Assembly: GCF_022201045.2 (NCBI RefSeq)
Contig: NC_068557.1
Location: forward strand, 25,459,501 to 25,523,500
DNA: 64,000 nucleotides
Origin: Citrus sinensis
Lineage: Eukaryota > Streptophyta > Magnoliopsida > Sapindales > Rutaceae
Reading direction: 5' to 3'
Under the pieces are notes generated by a model. That model was not told the origin of the DNA. It did no database searches and saw only the letters and a program-made list of their open reading frames with translations. Both the position numbers and the translations under genes were made by a program. This document shows, piece after piece, positions 22,381-34,231 of the stretch (the stretch's first letter is position 1; each line of letters begins with the position of its first letter).

Positions 22381-23307
22381 GATAGCGTTTACTTTTTGGA
22401 ATAGATTGGGAATCATGAGGAGTGGGAATCCTAGGATTGGGAGTGTGGAGTGGGAGTGAGAGTAGGTTGTTTACTTACACTGGAATAGAAGCATGTAATA
22501 GAGATCAGAATCTAATTTATGTATTTACTTTGTCTTGGATTGAGAGTAAATAGTTTTAAATTACAATTTTATCCTTATTTAAAAAATTATAGTTTTTAAT
22601 TACAAAACTAATAAAAAATATATTTAATGAATAATATTTATTTTATTATATTTTTAAATTTATTATAATTATTAATATTCTTAATTATGAACAATAAATT
22701 ATTAATTTTAATACAAAATGAAACCTTATTTTATTTTATTTAATATAATTATATTAAATTTATTATTATATAAAATAATAAAATAATATTATTTAGTACA
22801 AAATTAATATTTTCTTAGAATAAACTATTTATTATTATTATTATTAAATAAATATAGTACTATTATTTTTAAAATAAATATAATAATATTATATTTATTA
22901 ATTCTCTATTAATATAATAATATTATTTTAAAATAATTTTAACTTAGAATCAATGCAAATTATTATTTAGTTAAATATAATATTATTATTCAAATAAATA
23001 TAATAATATTATTCAAATAAATATAATAATATTATTCAAATAAATATAATAATATTATTCAAATAAATATAATAATATTTATTTTATTTTATTAATTATA
23101 AAATATTAAATTAAATTAAATTAAAAAAATAAAAGGGTAAAAAAGGGAGCCACCTCCCCCAATGGGAGTCCCACTCCCACTCCCCACTCCAAAAATAAGT
23201 GGGGCCTACGGAGTGTGATTCCCACTCCCTTTCCATTTAGAGGAAGTAAACGCTAGAGTGGGAGGAATCCACATTCCTCGCTCCCACTCCAGCAAATAAA
23301 CACAGCA
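22381..23307 (+). mobile_element. Tourist-like MITE, copy 1 (927 bp)
   Basis: Flanked by TAA (22378-22380, 23308-23310). The ends read GATAGCGTTTACTTTTTGGA and, reversed, TGCTGTGTTTACTTGCTGGA, so GTTTACTT is shared. The terminal 130 bp or so at each end are rich in tggagtggga and its complement; the middle is almost pure A/T. A second copy lies inverted at 58778-59665. Near 22985-23085 a 23-bp unit (caaataaatataataatatt plus att) repeats about four times. Confidence 0.8.
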
Positions 23308-23852
23308 TAAGATGACTTAGACTCAGCATTTGTTCAAATCTTTAACTCAAACAGCTACATGGGATTCTCTTTTTTTTTTTCAATTCATTTATGGCGGCAC
23401 AGCAAAGCCATGGTTGCAAGCCGGTGAGAAAAGTGGGACTGTAACAATGGAGCACAAGTTTACTGGCAAAATCATCTTCTTCATAAAAAATCTTCTTCTT
23501 CTTCACTAGGTTTCAAAAAATGGTGGCAACTAAATTATAGACAAAGATTGAAGAGAGAAAAAATAATAATAATTAGAATGATATAATGAAGAGAGAGAAT
23601 ATAACATGGATTGTCTGCAGTTTTTTGAAATTCAAAAATTTTGGAGGAATGATGAAAACAAGAATTTAAAATTTTTTCAATATGCATCACCACATGTCAA
23701 TTCTTGTCCTTTTATACAAGTATTCTCAAATGTCCTATATAAATATTTGAAAATTAGATGGGACTTAACGGGTCCGACTACGGTGCAACGGTGATACCCT
23801 GCTACCGCTGCACCTCCGGGACTTGATGGCTATAATTGCAAAAAAAAATAAT

Positions 23853-23878
23853 ATATATATATATATATATATATATTT
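23853..23878. repeat. (AT)n microsatellite
   Basis: About 13 AT dinucleotides next to the SINE-like element tail; a simple-sequence repeat. Confidence 0.9.
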
Positions 23879-23879
23879 T

Positions 23880-24092
23880 TGATATTAATCACGAGGTATC
23901 TTGGGGAGGACCCCAACTGTGGGAGACACCTTTAAGCCCGTACCACAACCCAGACTAGAAGTCCCCGCTCGAACCGGGAGGCATAGGTTCTCCCAACAAA
24001 GGCGACTTCCGTGCGACTCGAACTGGGGAGCAAACCCAATCAAGCCACTTAAAGGGACTCCATTGCCAGTGAAGCCAACGCTTTGTTGGTTA
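23880..24092 (-). mobile_element. SINE-like, tRNA-related retroposon
   Basis: On the minus strand the left part contains cagttcgagtcgc, a good match to the Pol III B box (GTTCGAGTC), and an A-box-like stretch about 30-40 bp before it (aagtggcttgattgg). It is GC-rich compared with its surroundings and ends in an AT-rich tail running into the (AT)n tract. There is no long open frame. These features fit a tRNA-derived SINE; target duplications are masked by the flanking AT repeats. Confidence 0.5.
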
Positions 24093-24227
24093 TATATATA
24101 TTTTTTCAATTGTGGAATTAAGCCAAGTTTTGGAGCCATTGGGATCAATATATCACGGGCTCTGACGAAGTCAATCTTATCCTGGTATTAGTCATCACAT
24201 TCACTCAACAAAATTCAACATATCCAT

Positions 24228-27200
24228 ATGGATCAAAACTTCAAGTTTGGCCAGCTTATCATTTCCAAGTTTTCTCCATTAACAAGCTTCTGTATGTTCA
24301 TTCTTTACTTACTGCTAGCAAGAACAGTCTCAGGAAAAATCGACCCTCAATATCTAGCCTGTGTTGCAAAAACCTGTGGCGATGGCCAAAGCATAAGCTT
24401 CCCATTCTACATCGAAAATCAACAAGAAGCCTATTGTGGGTACCCAGGATTCAATCTCTCATGCAATGACAAAGGGAACCCAGTTCTCAAACTCTCCAGT
24501 GATACCAACTACATTGTTGAGAAAATTTTATACGATAATCACTCTGTTCTTGTATCAAACGCAGCCTTTTCTGAAACAAACAGCGACCCTGCTTGTACTT
24601 TTCCTCGCATAAAAAACGTGTCTCTTCCCGCAGATTTCCAGCTGGCTCCCGACCAAAAACAGGCGGTGTTGCTGTACAACTGCAACAGCTCATCGCCTGA
24701 GAAACTGTTACGGCATAAGCTGCTGGCTGGTAATTGTTCAGGTGATGATACAGTTTTGGGAATGTTTGAGGATGATTCTGATTTGGATTCTGCTTCCAAG
24801 CAATGTAAAGAATCTGCGGTGGCACCGGTGGCCGTGGATATGAATGGTGAGGGGATAGGTGATCATATTGGGATTGAAGAAATGGTGAGAAAAGGGTTTT
24901 TGTTGAAATGGAAAGCGAGTGACTGCCGCGCTTGTAAGGAAAGTGGCGGCAGCTGTGGCTTCGATGCGGATACTTTCCATTTCCAGTGTTATTGCCCCGA
25001 CAGGCGTCACGCAAAATTCTGTACCGCTTCTGGTAATTCTCTTCTCAAAAGAATTACTCAAATTGTTAACTTACAGCCATTGTGAAATCTGAAGCTAACT
25101 CTTAATTAAAAAACATGATTACATGGAAATAACGGCTGTCAAATTTAGACGCATAACAAATGGCGAAATCTGTAACGGTTTGGAAGTGGCTGGATTAAGA
25201 TCAGTCAAGGATTTTCTTATATTGATGAGCTAGTCTTATGAGTTGATTAACTTTTCTTGAAGGTTTATATGTTTATATAGGCAGAGCAAAGGATAGATTC
25301 ACATTATACAGGGTAGGAACTCAAATGGGAAATATTTTTGAGTGAGTGAACTGAGGGGGCAGTCACAAACTTAAAGATTAACACATAAGTTTGAATAAAA
25401 GTAATTTGTATAAAAATTTATAAATATTACTCTACCTTAAATAGAGTACTTATCATCCATCAAAAGTGGTTGACCCACACATTTAAATTTTTGGAGCTTA
25501 GTCTAAACAATTTATTTAGATTTATTTGAACATATTTGAAATCTCAAAAACTCAAATTCTATTCTTTTCTCATAAAATTTAAAAAATAATAATAACAAAT
25601 TATTTATTTTGAATATTAGACTCATTGAAATCTACTGTTGGGATTTGAACCGTCTAATGACACTTTTATAACTAAATTATAGACATTTAGATTTACGTCA
25701 AATATGGTCAATTTCTTTTTACTTGATTCTCTCAGAAGGGGTTCGAAATATACTGTGAAGGAAAAATTAATGCCGCAGGGTCCGCCCCCGTCCACCATGG
25801 AACTGACTCCAGATTATTATCATGTTATCAGCATATCTGATCAGTTTCTGGAATAAACAGTTTTGAATGATGAGATAGTGTTATGAAATTTGGCAAATCA
25901 GGCTCTCGGGAGCTTGCTTTGGTGTATATTGAGTTCTGTCAGTACTGAGTAGTATAGCGAGCAACAGTATAAACATTTCCTCATGACCAAGGTCATCTTT
26001 GTATCATGCATTCAAGAATACCAAGAACGCCATTCAACTCTCTGATGTTCAATTTTCTGTTTCCTTGGAGGGACTCTATTCAACAAAAGGGGTCCTCGGT
26101 TGTTAACCGGGAAATTGAAAAGAGGATGGGAGACAGGGGAACTCCAACAAGTAATAGAAGAGAGGGGAGGGCCCTCGAAAAGCCGAGTATTTATCTTCTA
26201 AATCCGTTTACACTTATCTATGTGTTTTTTTCCATAGAAAGCCAATAAACTAGATAAGCTGCATACAATCTAATAACATGCCACAAAACAAGTCACTCTC
26301 GTTCTACATGGTTTTCTTTATTTTCTAGATTTCTTCTGGCTCTTTACCTGGGTTTGGAGAAGGCGGCTGGTTTATTTCAACAAATTATATCAATTTCTAT
26401 AGTCTCAACTAACGCAACTTTGTTTTTACTTTGTTACAGGAGATGGCAAACTGAAATTGAAGGCCAAGGTGGCCCTGATAATAGGTAATGTATCCTTTTA
26501 ATCAAAACTGTTATTGGTATATGGTAATTATAATTAATTAAGGCAAGTGTTTAGTCTGTCCTTTTTGTATTTTTGCTGCTGTTCTGCCTTCAAATCACTT
26601 CAAATTTATTCTCTGTCGCAAATACTTCTTCGCAACCTTCTGTGGAAATAAGGAACCATTTAAGACACTGAGGATCCTCAATCTGCTAGCACAATTTGTG
26701 GAATAATTTGAATCTTTCTGCTTGTTCTTCAATTTCTACTTCTTAGGAAACTCCATCCGTCTTCAGTTGTTAGAGAATGCACTTTTGAGTGCCACCTTAG
26801 TTTTGATGACTCCTTTCTTTGATTGCAGGATTGCCTGTCTCTGCAATTTGCGTCATATTGATAATTATAGCTGTAAAGAAAAAAGTATCATCAGATAACT
26901 CAGTGATATTCTGGAAGAAAAAAACTGACAACCATCGAAACATTGAGGCATTTTTAAGGAACTATGGATCTCTAGCTCCTAAAAGATATAGTTATGCAGA
27001 TATTAAGAAAATGACCAATTCATTCAAAAACAAACTTGGCCAAGGAGGCTATGGAGGGGTTTACAAAGGCAAGCTACTTGATGGCCGGAATGTGGCTATA
27101 AAGGTCTTAAATGAAACCAAAGGTAATGGTGAAGATTTTATCAACGAGGTTGCTAGCATTAGCAGGACTTCCCATGTTAACATTGTCACTCTTCTAGGAT

Positions 27201-27961
27201 TCTGTTTTGAGGGTCACAGAAGAGCTCTCATCTATGAGTTTGTGTCCAATGGATCTCTTGAGAAGTTCATTTATGAAAAGCATCCATTGGAGACAAATCA
27301 AAAATTGAAGTGGGAAGTGTTGTACAAAATTGCAGTTGGCATTGCCCGAGGGTTAGAGTACTTACACCGTGGTTGCAACACCCGGATTCTGCACTTTGAC
27401 ATCAAGCCTCACAACATACTCCTAGATGAAGACTTCTGTCCAAAGATCTCTGATTTTGGCCTAGCTAAAATCTGTCACGGAAGAGAGAGTATTGTGTCGA
27501 TGACAGGTGCACGAGGTACTGTTGGCTATATTGCACCAGAAGTTTTCTGCAGGAACTTTGGAGAAGTCTCTTACAAGTCGGATGTCTATAGCTATGGAAT
27601 GATGGTTTTTGAAATGACTGGTGTAAAAAACAATGCCAATGTTGCAGTTGATCGTAGCAGTGAAATATATTTTCCACATTGGGTTTACAAGCGTCTTGAA
27701 CTAGAGGAGGACCTTGGATTGCAAGGCATTGAAAATGAAGAGGATAAAGAATATGCAAGGAAGATGATACTAGTGAGTTTGTGGTGCATACAGAACAACC
27801 CCTCGGACCGGCCAGCAATGAATCGGGTGGTGGAAATGTTGGAAGGAAGCCTTGATTCCTTACGAATTCCCCCCAGGCCTTTCTTGCTTTCTTCAGGATC
27901 ACAGCCAGATTCTTCAGGTACCCTAGTGCGCCAGACAGAGCCTTCAATGGCCACATGTTAA
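24228..27961 (+). CDS. Intact LRK10L-type (wall-associated-like) receptor kinase, 3 exons, 660 aa
   Basis: Exons 24228-25032, 26440-26484 and 26829-27961 join with matching phases and GT-AG ends. The product has a signal peptide (about 1-36) and a GUB_WAK_bind domain (about 44-110: [22 protein letters not shown]). A WAK-associated C-terminal domain follows (to 267: [19 protein letters not shown]), then a transmembrane helix (279-299). The kinase shows glycine loop LGQGGYGG 353-360, VAIK Lys375, helix-C Glu390 and DFG 492-494, and the tail ends PPRPFL. The catalytic loop reads LHFDIKPHN, with Phe473 in place of the usual Arg. That makes it a non-RD kinase, a type common among plant immune receptors. 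All catalytic residues are present. It probably signals from the plasma membrane in response to a wall or pathogen cue; the ligand is unknown. It is the only undamaged member of the cluster. Exon 2 encodes only the juxtamembrane [12 protein letters not shown]. Confidence 0.93.
25385..26258. other. Insertion of unknown origin in intron 1 of the intact receptor gene
   Basis: Absent from intron 1 of the collinear pseudogene, where flanks equivalent to about 25380 and 26262 are adjacent (about 18870). Its right half (about 25740-26240) is less AT-rich than the surrounding intron. It has an open stretch (26006-26248) reading [20 protein letters not shown] and ending in a hydrophobic run. The style suggests organelle-derived DNA, but I do not recognise a specific organelle gene and this could be a retroelement piece. 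Confidence 0.35.
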
Positions 27962-28293
27962 AACTTAATGAACCTTTTGCCATTTCTTTAGCATGATAGC
28001 TTATCGGCTGTTTATGTTATAACTTAGAGTTGAACTATTAACACCCCTTCATTAATCTTATAAAACTCCTATTATAATACAATTATATTTAAGGACAAAA
28101 ATAAATAAAATTAAACTATTTATATATTTTTTTCTCTCCTTAGTTTTATTTTGCTTGCACAATATAACTTTTTTTATTATCATTAAAATAATTTGAATTT
28201 AAGAAGTAATCCTCTAAGCCAAAATAAAATTCTTGTAATAAACATAACAACTTAATTAAGATACAATATAGTAGAAAAATAAATTAAATAAAA

Positions 28294-28447
28294 TTTTATC
28301 TCATTGCAACTAATTTTTTAAGAATTCTCAAATTAAATGCTAAACCCAATGAACCCAAAATTTGTAGGTAGGATTTTATCTCATTGTAACTAATTTTTTA
28401 AGAATTCTCAAATTAAATGCTGAACCCAATGAACCCAAAATTTGGTA
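28294..28447. repeat. 80-bp tandem duplication
   Basis: Two head-to-tail copies with period 80 bp (tcattgcaac at 28301, tcattgtaac at 28381) differ at only a few bases. Non-coding, downstream of the intact receptor gene. Confidence 0.8.
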
Positions 28448-31423
28448 GGATAAAATTGTATTAAACCCACAAAATATTCATTATTTTCTAAGTATAATGT
28501 TTTTCTTACTTTTTCTTTTAGAATTTTTTCTTTAGAAATTAAATAATAAAGAAAGTTTGAAGAGAGGAATATAAATATTAAGGCTGAAAGAGGGAGAAAA
28601 TTATTAGAAATTAAAAAATTCATAAATGAAAAGAGTGTTCGTTTAAAAAATAGGATATTTTTAGTATTAAATGAAATATAATTAAAAAAAAAGGATTTTA
28701 ATAGAATTTTGGAGGGGTGCTACTAGTCCGACTCTATAACTTAAGATACTGTAAACACACTGCATTGTGGCCAACAAGTACTTCAAGGAAAGACAAGAAC
28801 TCGAGGCAATAATAGAGTGACAAAAATAAGATTAACTCAAGACCAGTTATAGTATTTGAGCAAGTTGCTTATTTTGTTGGACCACTACTCTCAGGAAGGC
28901 ATTAGGCCTGGTGAGCGGCCCAAGAAAAAGAACCAAGCACAATTAACGAATGCAAAACTGAATGGAAAGTCCAAGAAAAGTAACCAATTATGAGCAAATG
29001 CCTAGACAGTCATGTGTTACTCGTTTCTTTTTTATCAACCATGTGATGGTACTACTTCGATCCTTGGACTAAACGTACCAAATCTACATCCATAAATGAT
29101 TGGTACAAACTCTAGAATACAAATTAGAGGCACTCAAACCCTGTGCATAGGGGTGGAAAGAAAAGTAATTTACCATTAAACCATTGAGCGGTTCCCTCGA
29201 TTTCACACTTTACCTCCATATCTATCTTTCCTATTCACTTATCCTAGATCTTACAAGGGCTCTAACTTTGTGAATGATTACTCTGTAATAAACCATGCAA
29301 TGAAAGTTGCTGAAATGCTCGATATTTGCACTTCCCAGCATATTTATACACTTTTGTGAGGGGCTGATGCCGATGGCATCTTACATGGGTCCTATTCTCC
29401 TCTATCTCCCGCTCCAAATTTGAGTTGGGAGCTCAAGGCTCCTAATTCATTATTGTTTCTAGTTTATTGAAACCCGTTGAAGGAATCTCTTTAATTTTGT
29501 GTCCCATAATTGATCCCACGTTGGGAACATACAAGTAAAGTCTTCTCTCCCAATTGTTTCTGCATTTCTATACATTCAGTAAGTTTTATTTTGTTTCAAT
29601 ACGCCAACTTTATACTCAGTTTGATTTACCATTGACCAAACCCAGTGGCAGTACCTCATAAATTTTCTAGTGCCTAATTAATTAAATCAATGAATATTAT
29701 ATTCGATGATCCTAATGAGATAAAAATTACTAATTAATATGATTCTAAGTATGTATTGTATTCATGCTTTGTTTGAATGCATATACGCTTGCCATATATT
29801 TATTATTAGAAAATCTACCATGCATCAAGTTACGAGTTTGATAAAATTTTGTAAAGTTCAACAACAGCTCATGGCGATGGTTAAATGTTAGACCCGACAT
29901 ACACATTGAGAGGACAATGCCATTTACAATTTAGGGCCGGGTTTCTAATACATTTTCGGAAGTATTCAAAAACTCTATATATATTATGATATAAGATTGC
30001 GGACCGAAGGCCACCAACTCATAATTTGGGGAAAAGGTACTCCGAAAGCACATTCTTCAGCAGCAAAGCAAGAAAATGACCGATTTCCTCTTAACAGTTC
30101 AAAAACGAAGAGAAAGCAAAAGCCGAAAGCCAAAGCCCAAAAGCTAAAGCTGATCTCTTTGAATTTGATCCGGAAGCACTTCGAGAAGAGCCGAAGAAAG
30201 AACAACACTTTATTCTGGCCGTAGTCCAGTCAAGGCCTTTTACATTTAAATTACCAGTTTGTCCCTCTCTTCGTTATCATTCCTCAACTTCGAATGATTC
30301 ACCAGATTTTACTTTTTAATCTTAAATTACAAAACCAAGGAGCGAAGACCTCCGTTAATTAATACAGGGGGGTGAAACATGTGAGGTTTGGGCACGCGCC
30401 TGTCAGCGGTGCAAGTTCGGAAGAAGATTGCCTGATTAAAGGCAAAATCAATCGTTTTGCATGATTGCTCCCACGCTCCCTCGTCTTAATCACCAAAAAT
30501 ATCGCAACGGGTTCCCACGGGTCCGTAGCCCGTTGGCTGCTGCCTGCATGCTACTATGATTATGAAGTGTTACATTTAACATTCGTTTTATTTTTCTCCG
30601 AAGAAAAAAAAAAAACTTAATTTTATTTTCAATTATCATAAATAATTTTACTCATATTTCAATCTATTAATTTCTTAACTAAAACTTTATATAAAAATGA
30701 CAGTAGCCTCGTTCTTCAATTGATTGGATTGTATTTTTCTTTATAACTTAATCTATAAAATGGGGAAAATGAAATGAGTTTAATTGAATTCATAAAATTT
30801 ATTTTTTTAAACATATTTAAAAGAGAAATTATATTTCGTAAGAAATATTTATTTTCTATAATATTTTTCAATTTTCATCATAACACTTGACAACACTTCT
30901 CTACTAGTCGTTGGTAATTTTTTCTTTTTTCGTTTGAAATTTGTTTTCCAATTTCAATCCAACTGTACAAAATAACCAAGACGAAAATTATATGATAAAA
31001 CTGTAAAAGGGGCTCCAAATCCTTGAATCTTTGCCGTCCATTTTACGAAGGTTCCCAAAACTCAGCGCTACTCAGCCCATCTCACGGTCTTAGATTAGTC
31101 GATCCTGAAACCGCTAAGCAGATGATCGTTTTAGACAGTAACAAATAATTTTAATCAATAATTCCCCTACAGACCTGCAGTACTCACTGTACACGTTACA
31201 AGCTTTTCAGTTCACCAACTCAATCAAGTCATTGTACCATAAAATACATTAATACTCGCATTAATTTACTAACTCAAAAAAAAGCCCTCCACCTTCCCAC
31301 TAATTACACAAATACCCTCCTCCACCAACACTTTTCTCCTCTACGAACTCACAAGTCACAAAGCACACTGAGCCGAAACCCTTCGCCTCTCTCTTTCTGT
31401 CTCTTCTTCTCTTTGCAGCAGCA
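28448..31423. other. Intergenic region upstream of the LRR receptor-like kinase
   Basis: No gene is supported. 29932-30221 may be a MITE (starts ggccgggtttctaa, ends ttctggcc, interior rich in aaagc/gccgaa), but ends and duplication are weak. An open frame inside it (29997-30224, Lys-rich) has no recognisable motif. The last 200 bp before 31424 are pyrimidine-rich, typical of a dicot leader. Confidence 0.5.
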
Positions 31424-34231
31424 ATGGACGCACACAAAACGCTGCATTTCACTCTCTTAATCTTAGCCGTCCATTTTTCGCTCCTCAAAGCCTCTACAAG
31501 CCCAGATTTGAACGCACTTCTAGACTTCAAAGCTTCTTCAGACGAAGCCAACAAGCTCACCACATGGAACTCAACCTCGGACCCGTGTTCTTGGACCGGC
31601 GTTTCATGTCTTCAGAACCGAGTTTCGCACCTCGTGTTGGAAAACCTCCAACTTAGCGGCTCGCTCCAGCCGCTCACTTCCCTCACTCAGCTCCGTGTTT
31701 TAAGCCTCAAGTACAACCGTTTCACCGGTCCAGTTCCTAGCCTCTCCAACCTCACGGCATTAAAACTTCTCTTCCTTTCACACAACAATTTTAACGGCGA
31801 GTTTCCCGACTCCGTAAGCTCCCTGTTTAGACTTTACCGCCTCGATCTCTCCTTTAACAACTTCTCTGGTCAGATTCCGTTGACAGTCAACCATTTGACT
31901 CATCTTTTGACTCTCAAACTTGAAGCAAACCGGTTCTCGGGTCCGATTACGGGTCTGGATCTCCGGAATCTTCAAGACTTCAACGTCTCCGGTAACCATC
32001 TATCTGGTCAAATACCCAAATCTTTATCGGGTTTTCCGGACTCTGCATTCACACAAAATGCAGCTCTATGCGGTTCCCCAATGCAGGCATGCAAAACCAT
32101 GGTAACCGACCCGAAAAAACCCGGATCCGACGGGGCCATAGCTTCGCCATTAAACCCAGGAAACAACCCAACGAACGTAGTTTCATCCACTCCAAGCTCA
32201 ATACCCACAAACACAGACCCGAACAACAAACCGGCAAGCCCACAGAAGACAAGCTCGTCGAAGATAAGTTCAGTTGCAGTAATTGCAATAGTAGTGGGAG
32301 ACTTCTTAGTTCTCGCAATAATCTCACTCTTGCTCTACTGTTACTTTTGGAGAAACTACGTCAAGAACAAGACGAGATCAAAACTGCTTGAAAGCGAGAA
32401 AATTGTTTACTCTTCAAGCCCATATCCAGCACAACAGGCGGGGTACGAGCGAGGGAGCATGGTGTTTTTTGAAGGGACGAAGCGGTTTGAGCTGGAGGAT
32501 TTGCTCAGAGCGTCGGCAGAGATGCTGGGCAAAGGAGGGTTTGGGACTGCGTACAAAGCGGTGCTTGATGACGGGAGCGTGGTGGCTGTTAAGAGATTAA
32601 AAGATGCGAGTATTGGTGGCAAGAGAGAATTTGAACAACACATGGAGGTTCTTGGGAGATTAAGGCATCCGAATTTGGTTGGGTTGAAGGCTTATTATTT
32701 TGCTAGAGAGGAGAAATTGCTTGTTTCTGAATACATGCCCAATGGCAGCTTGTTTTGGCTTCTCCATGGTACGTTGCAATTTTTAATTTTTGAATGCTAG
32801 CTTTAGTTTTTCTTGCACATTTACCTTAATTTTTGTTGAAAATATAATATCTTTCTTTTATTTTTGTTTGTTTATTATTTTGCAGTAGTTGTAGGTTTGA
32901 TTATTTAGTTTCGAATTTAAGATTTTTGGGAACTAATTGGCATAAAATGATATTTTGCTTACTACCATCTCATGTGAGCTAAAACTTCATAATAGTGTTT
33001 CTGCATTTGGTGGTGGAAATACAAAAACTGCTTTTGCCTTATTGTTCTTGGCAGTCCCTCTCACAACAGTATCACAAATATTTGATAGCTCTGGCTTTGC
33101 GTCTAGCGTTATCGCTATGAGCTATCACGCTTTTAGGAGACAAGGTACTGTTATATTCGATGACAAAATGACAGAAATTCAGAAAAGCAGCAGCTGCCAT
33201 TTAATTACGATTTGGGAATTGGGATTACTGTTACTAGAGCACCTCAGCCATCTGCTGTTTACAGCAGACAATATTGAGTTTTCGACTTTTTCTTTTCTTT
33301 TTCTTTTTTGAATCTCTCTTTAATACAGCCTCTTCTTTTTGTTCCTTTACTGTGTTTTGGTTCTTGCTCCATCCCAGCTAATATGATCAAAAAGTAAAAG
33401 CATTACCCATTTTTGTAGCTCTCCGTCCGTCGATCACATCATAACTTGTACGGGACCCACAGGCCCCGTATTTTATTGATCGTGACATTAGGGGCGAAAA
33501 TGTAGTTTTGTTAAGTTGATAGGTTAATTAAGTGGTTTTATTTGTTTATTCTTGCAGGTAACCGGGGGCCGGGGCGAACCCCACTCGACTGGACCACTAG
33601 GCTGAAAATAGCAGCGGGCGCGGCACGTGGGCTAGCCTTCATACACTTCACATGTAAATCGCTTAAACTCACCCACGGTAACATCAAGTCGACAAACGTC
33701 CTCCTGGACAAAACCGGAAATGCACGTGTATCGGACTTCGGCCTTTCCATCTTTGCACCTCCGAGTACTGTCCCAAGATCAAACGGGTACCGTGCACCTG
33801 AACTATCATCATCAGACGGCCGAAAACAATCGCAGAAATCTGACGTGTACTCATTTGGGGTACTTTTGTTGGAGTTGTTAACTGGAAAGTGCCCGTCTGT
33901 TATTGATGGAGGTGGGGCCGGGATGGGATGTGGTGGGGCCGTGGATTTGCCTAGGTGGGTCCAGTCAGTTGTGAGGGAAGAGTGGACGGCTGAGGTTTTT
34001 GATTTGGAGTTGATGAGGTATAAGGATATTGAGGAGGAAATGGTGGGATTGTTGCAAGTTGCCATGGCTTGTACCTCGGCTTCGCCTGATCAACGGCCTA
34101 ACATGAGCCACGTGGTGAAATTGATTGAGGAGTTACGTGGAGTGGAAGTGTCACCGTGTCATGAGAACTTTGACTCGGTGTCTGACTCACCTTGCTTGTC
34201 TGAAGACACATTGGGGGGACTGAGTCAGTGA
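31424..34231 (+). CDS. LRR receptor-like pseudokinase (PRK-type, LRR III class), 672 aa
   Basis: Two exons, 31424-32768 and 33558-34231, join in phase (ctccatg plus gtaaccgg reads HGNR). The order is signal peptide (1-24), LRRNT_2 cap (28-62, CSWTGVSC) and about five short LRRs (65-205: LVLENLQLSGSL, LSLKYNRFTGPVP, LDLSFNNFSGQIP). A Pro/Ser/Asn-rich linker, a transmembrane helix (283-308) and a kinase-like domain follow. Glycine loop GKGGFG (369-374), VAVK Lys390 and DFG (508-510) are present. The catalytic loop is THGNIKSTN (488-490 HGN), so Asp of HRD is Asn, and it is predicted to be catalytically weak or dead, as is usual in this class. Total length and the single intron in the kinase match plant At1g68400-like proteins. 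Likely a plasma-membrane scaffold or co-receptor; ligand unknown. Confidence 0.93.

Noticed and set aside
27465-27983. 172-codon frame on the minus strand
   Set aside because: Antisense shadow of the kinase exon of the intact receptor gene.
29997-30224. 75-codon Lys-rich frame
   Set aside because: Low-complexity basic composition within a probable MITE; no motif.
32955-33311. 118-codon frame in the LRR kinase intron
   Set aside because: Lies in the intron; no motif, and the intron borders are well supported by phase.
33538-34065. 175-codon frame on the minus strand
   Set aside because: Antisense shadow of the LRR kinase second exon.
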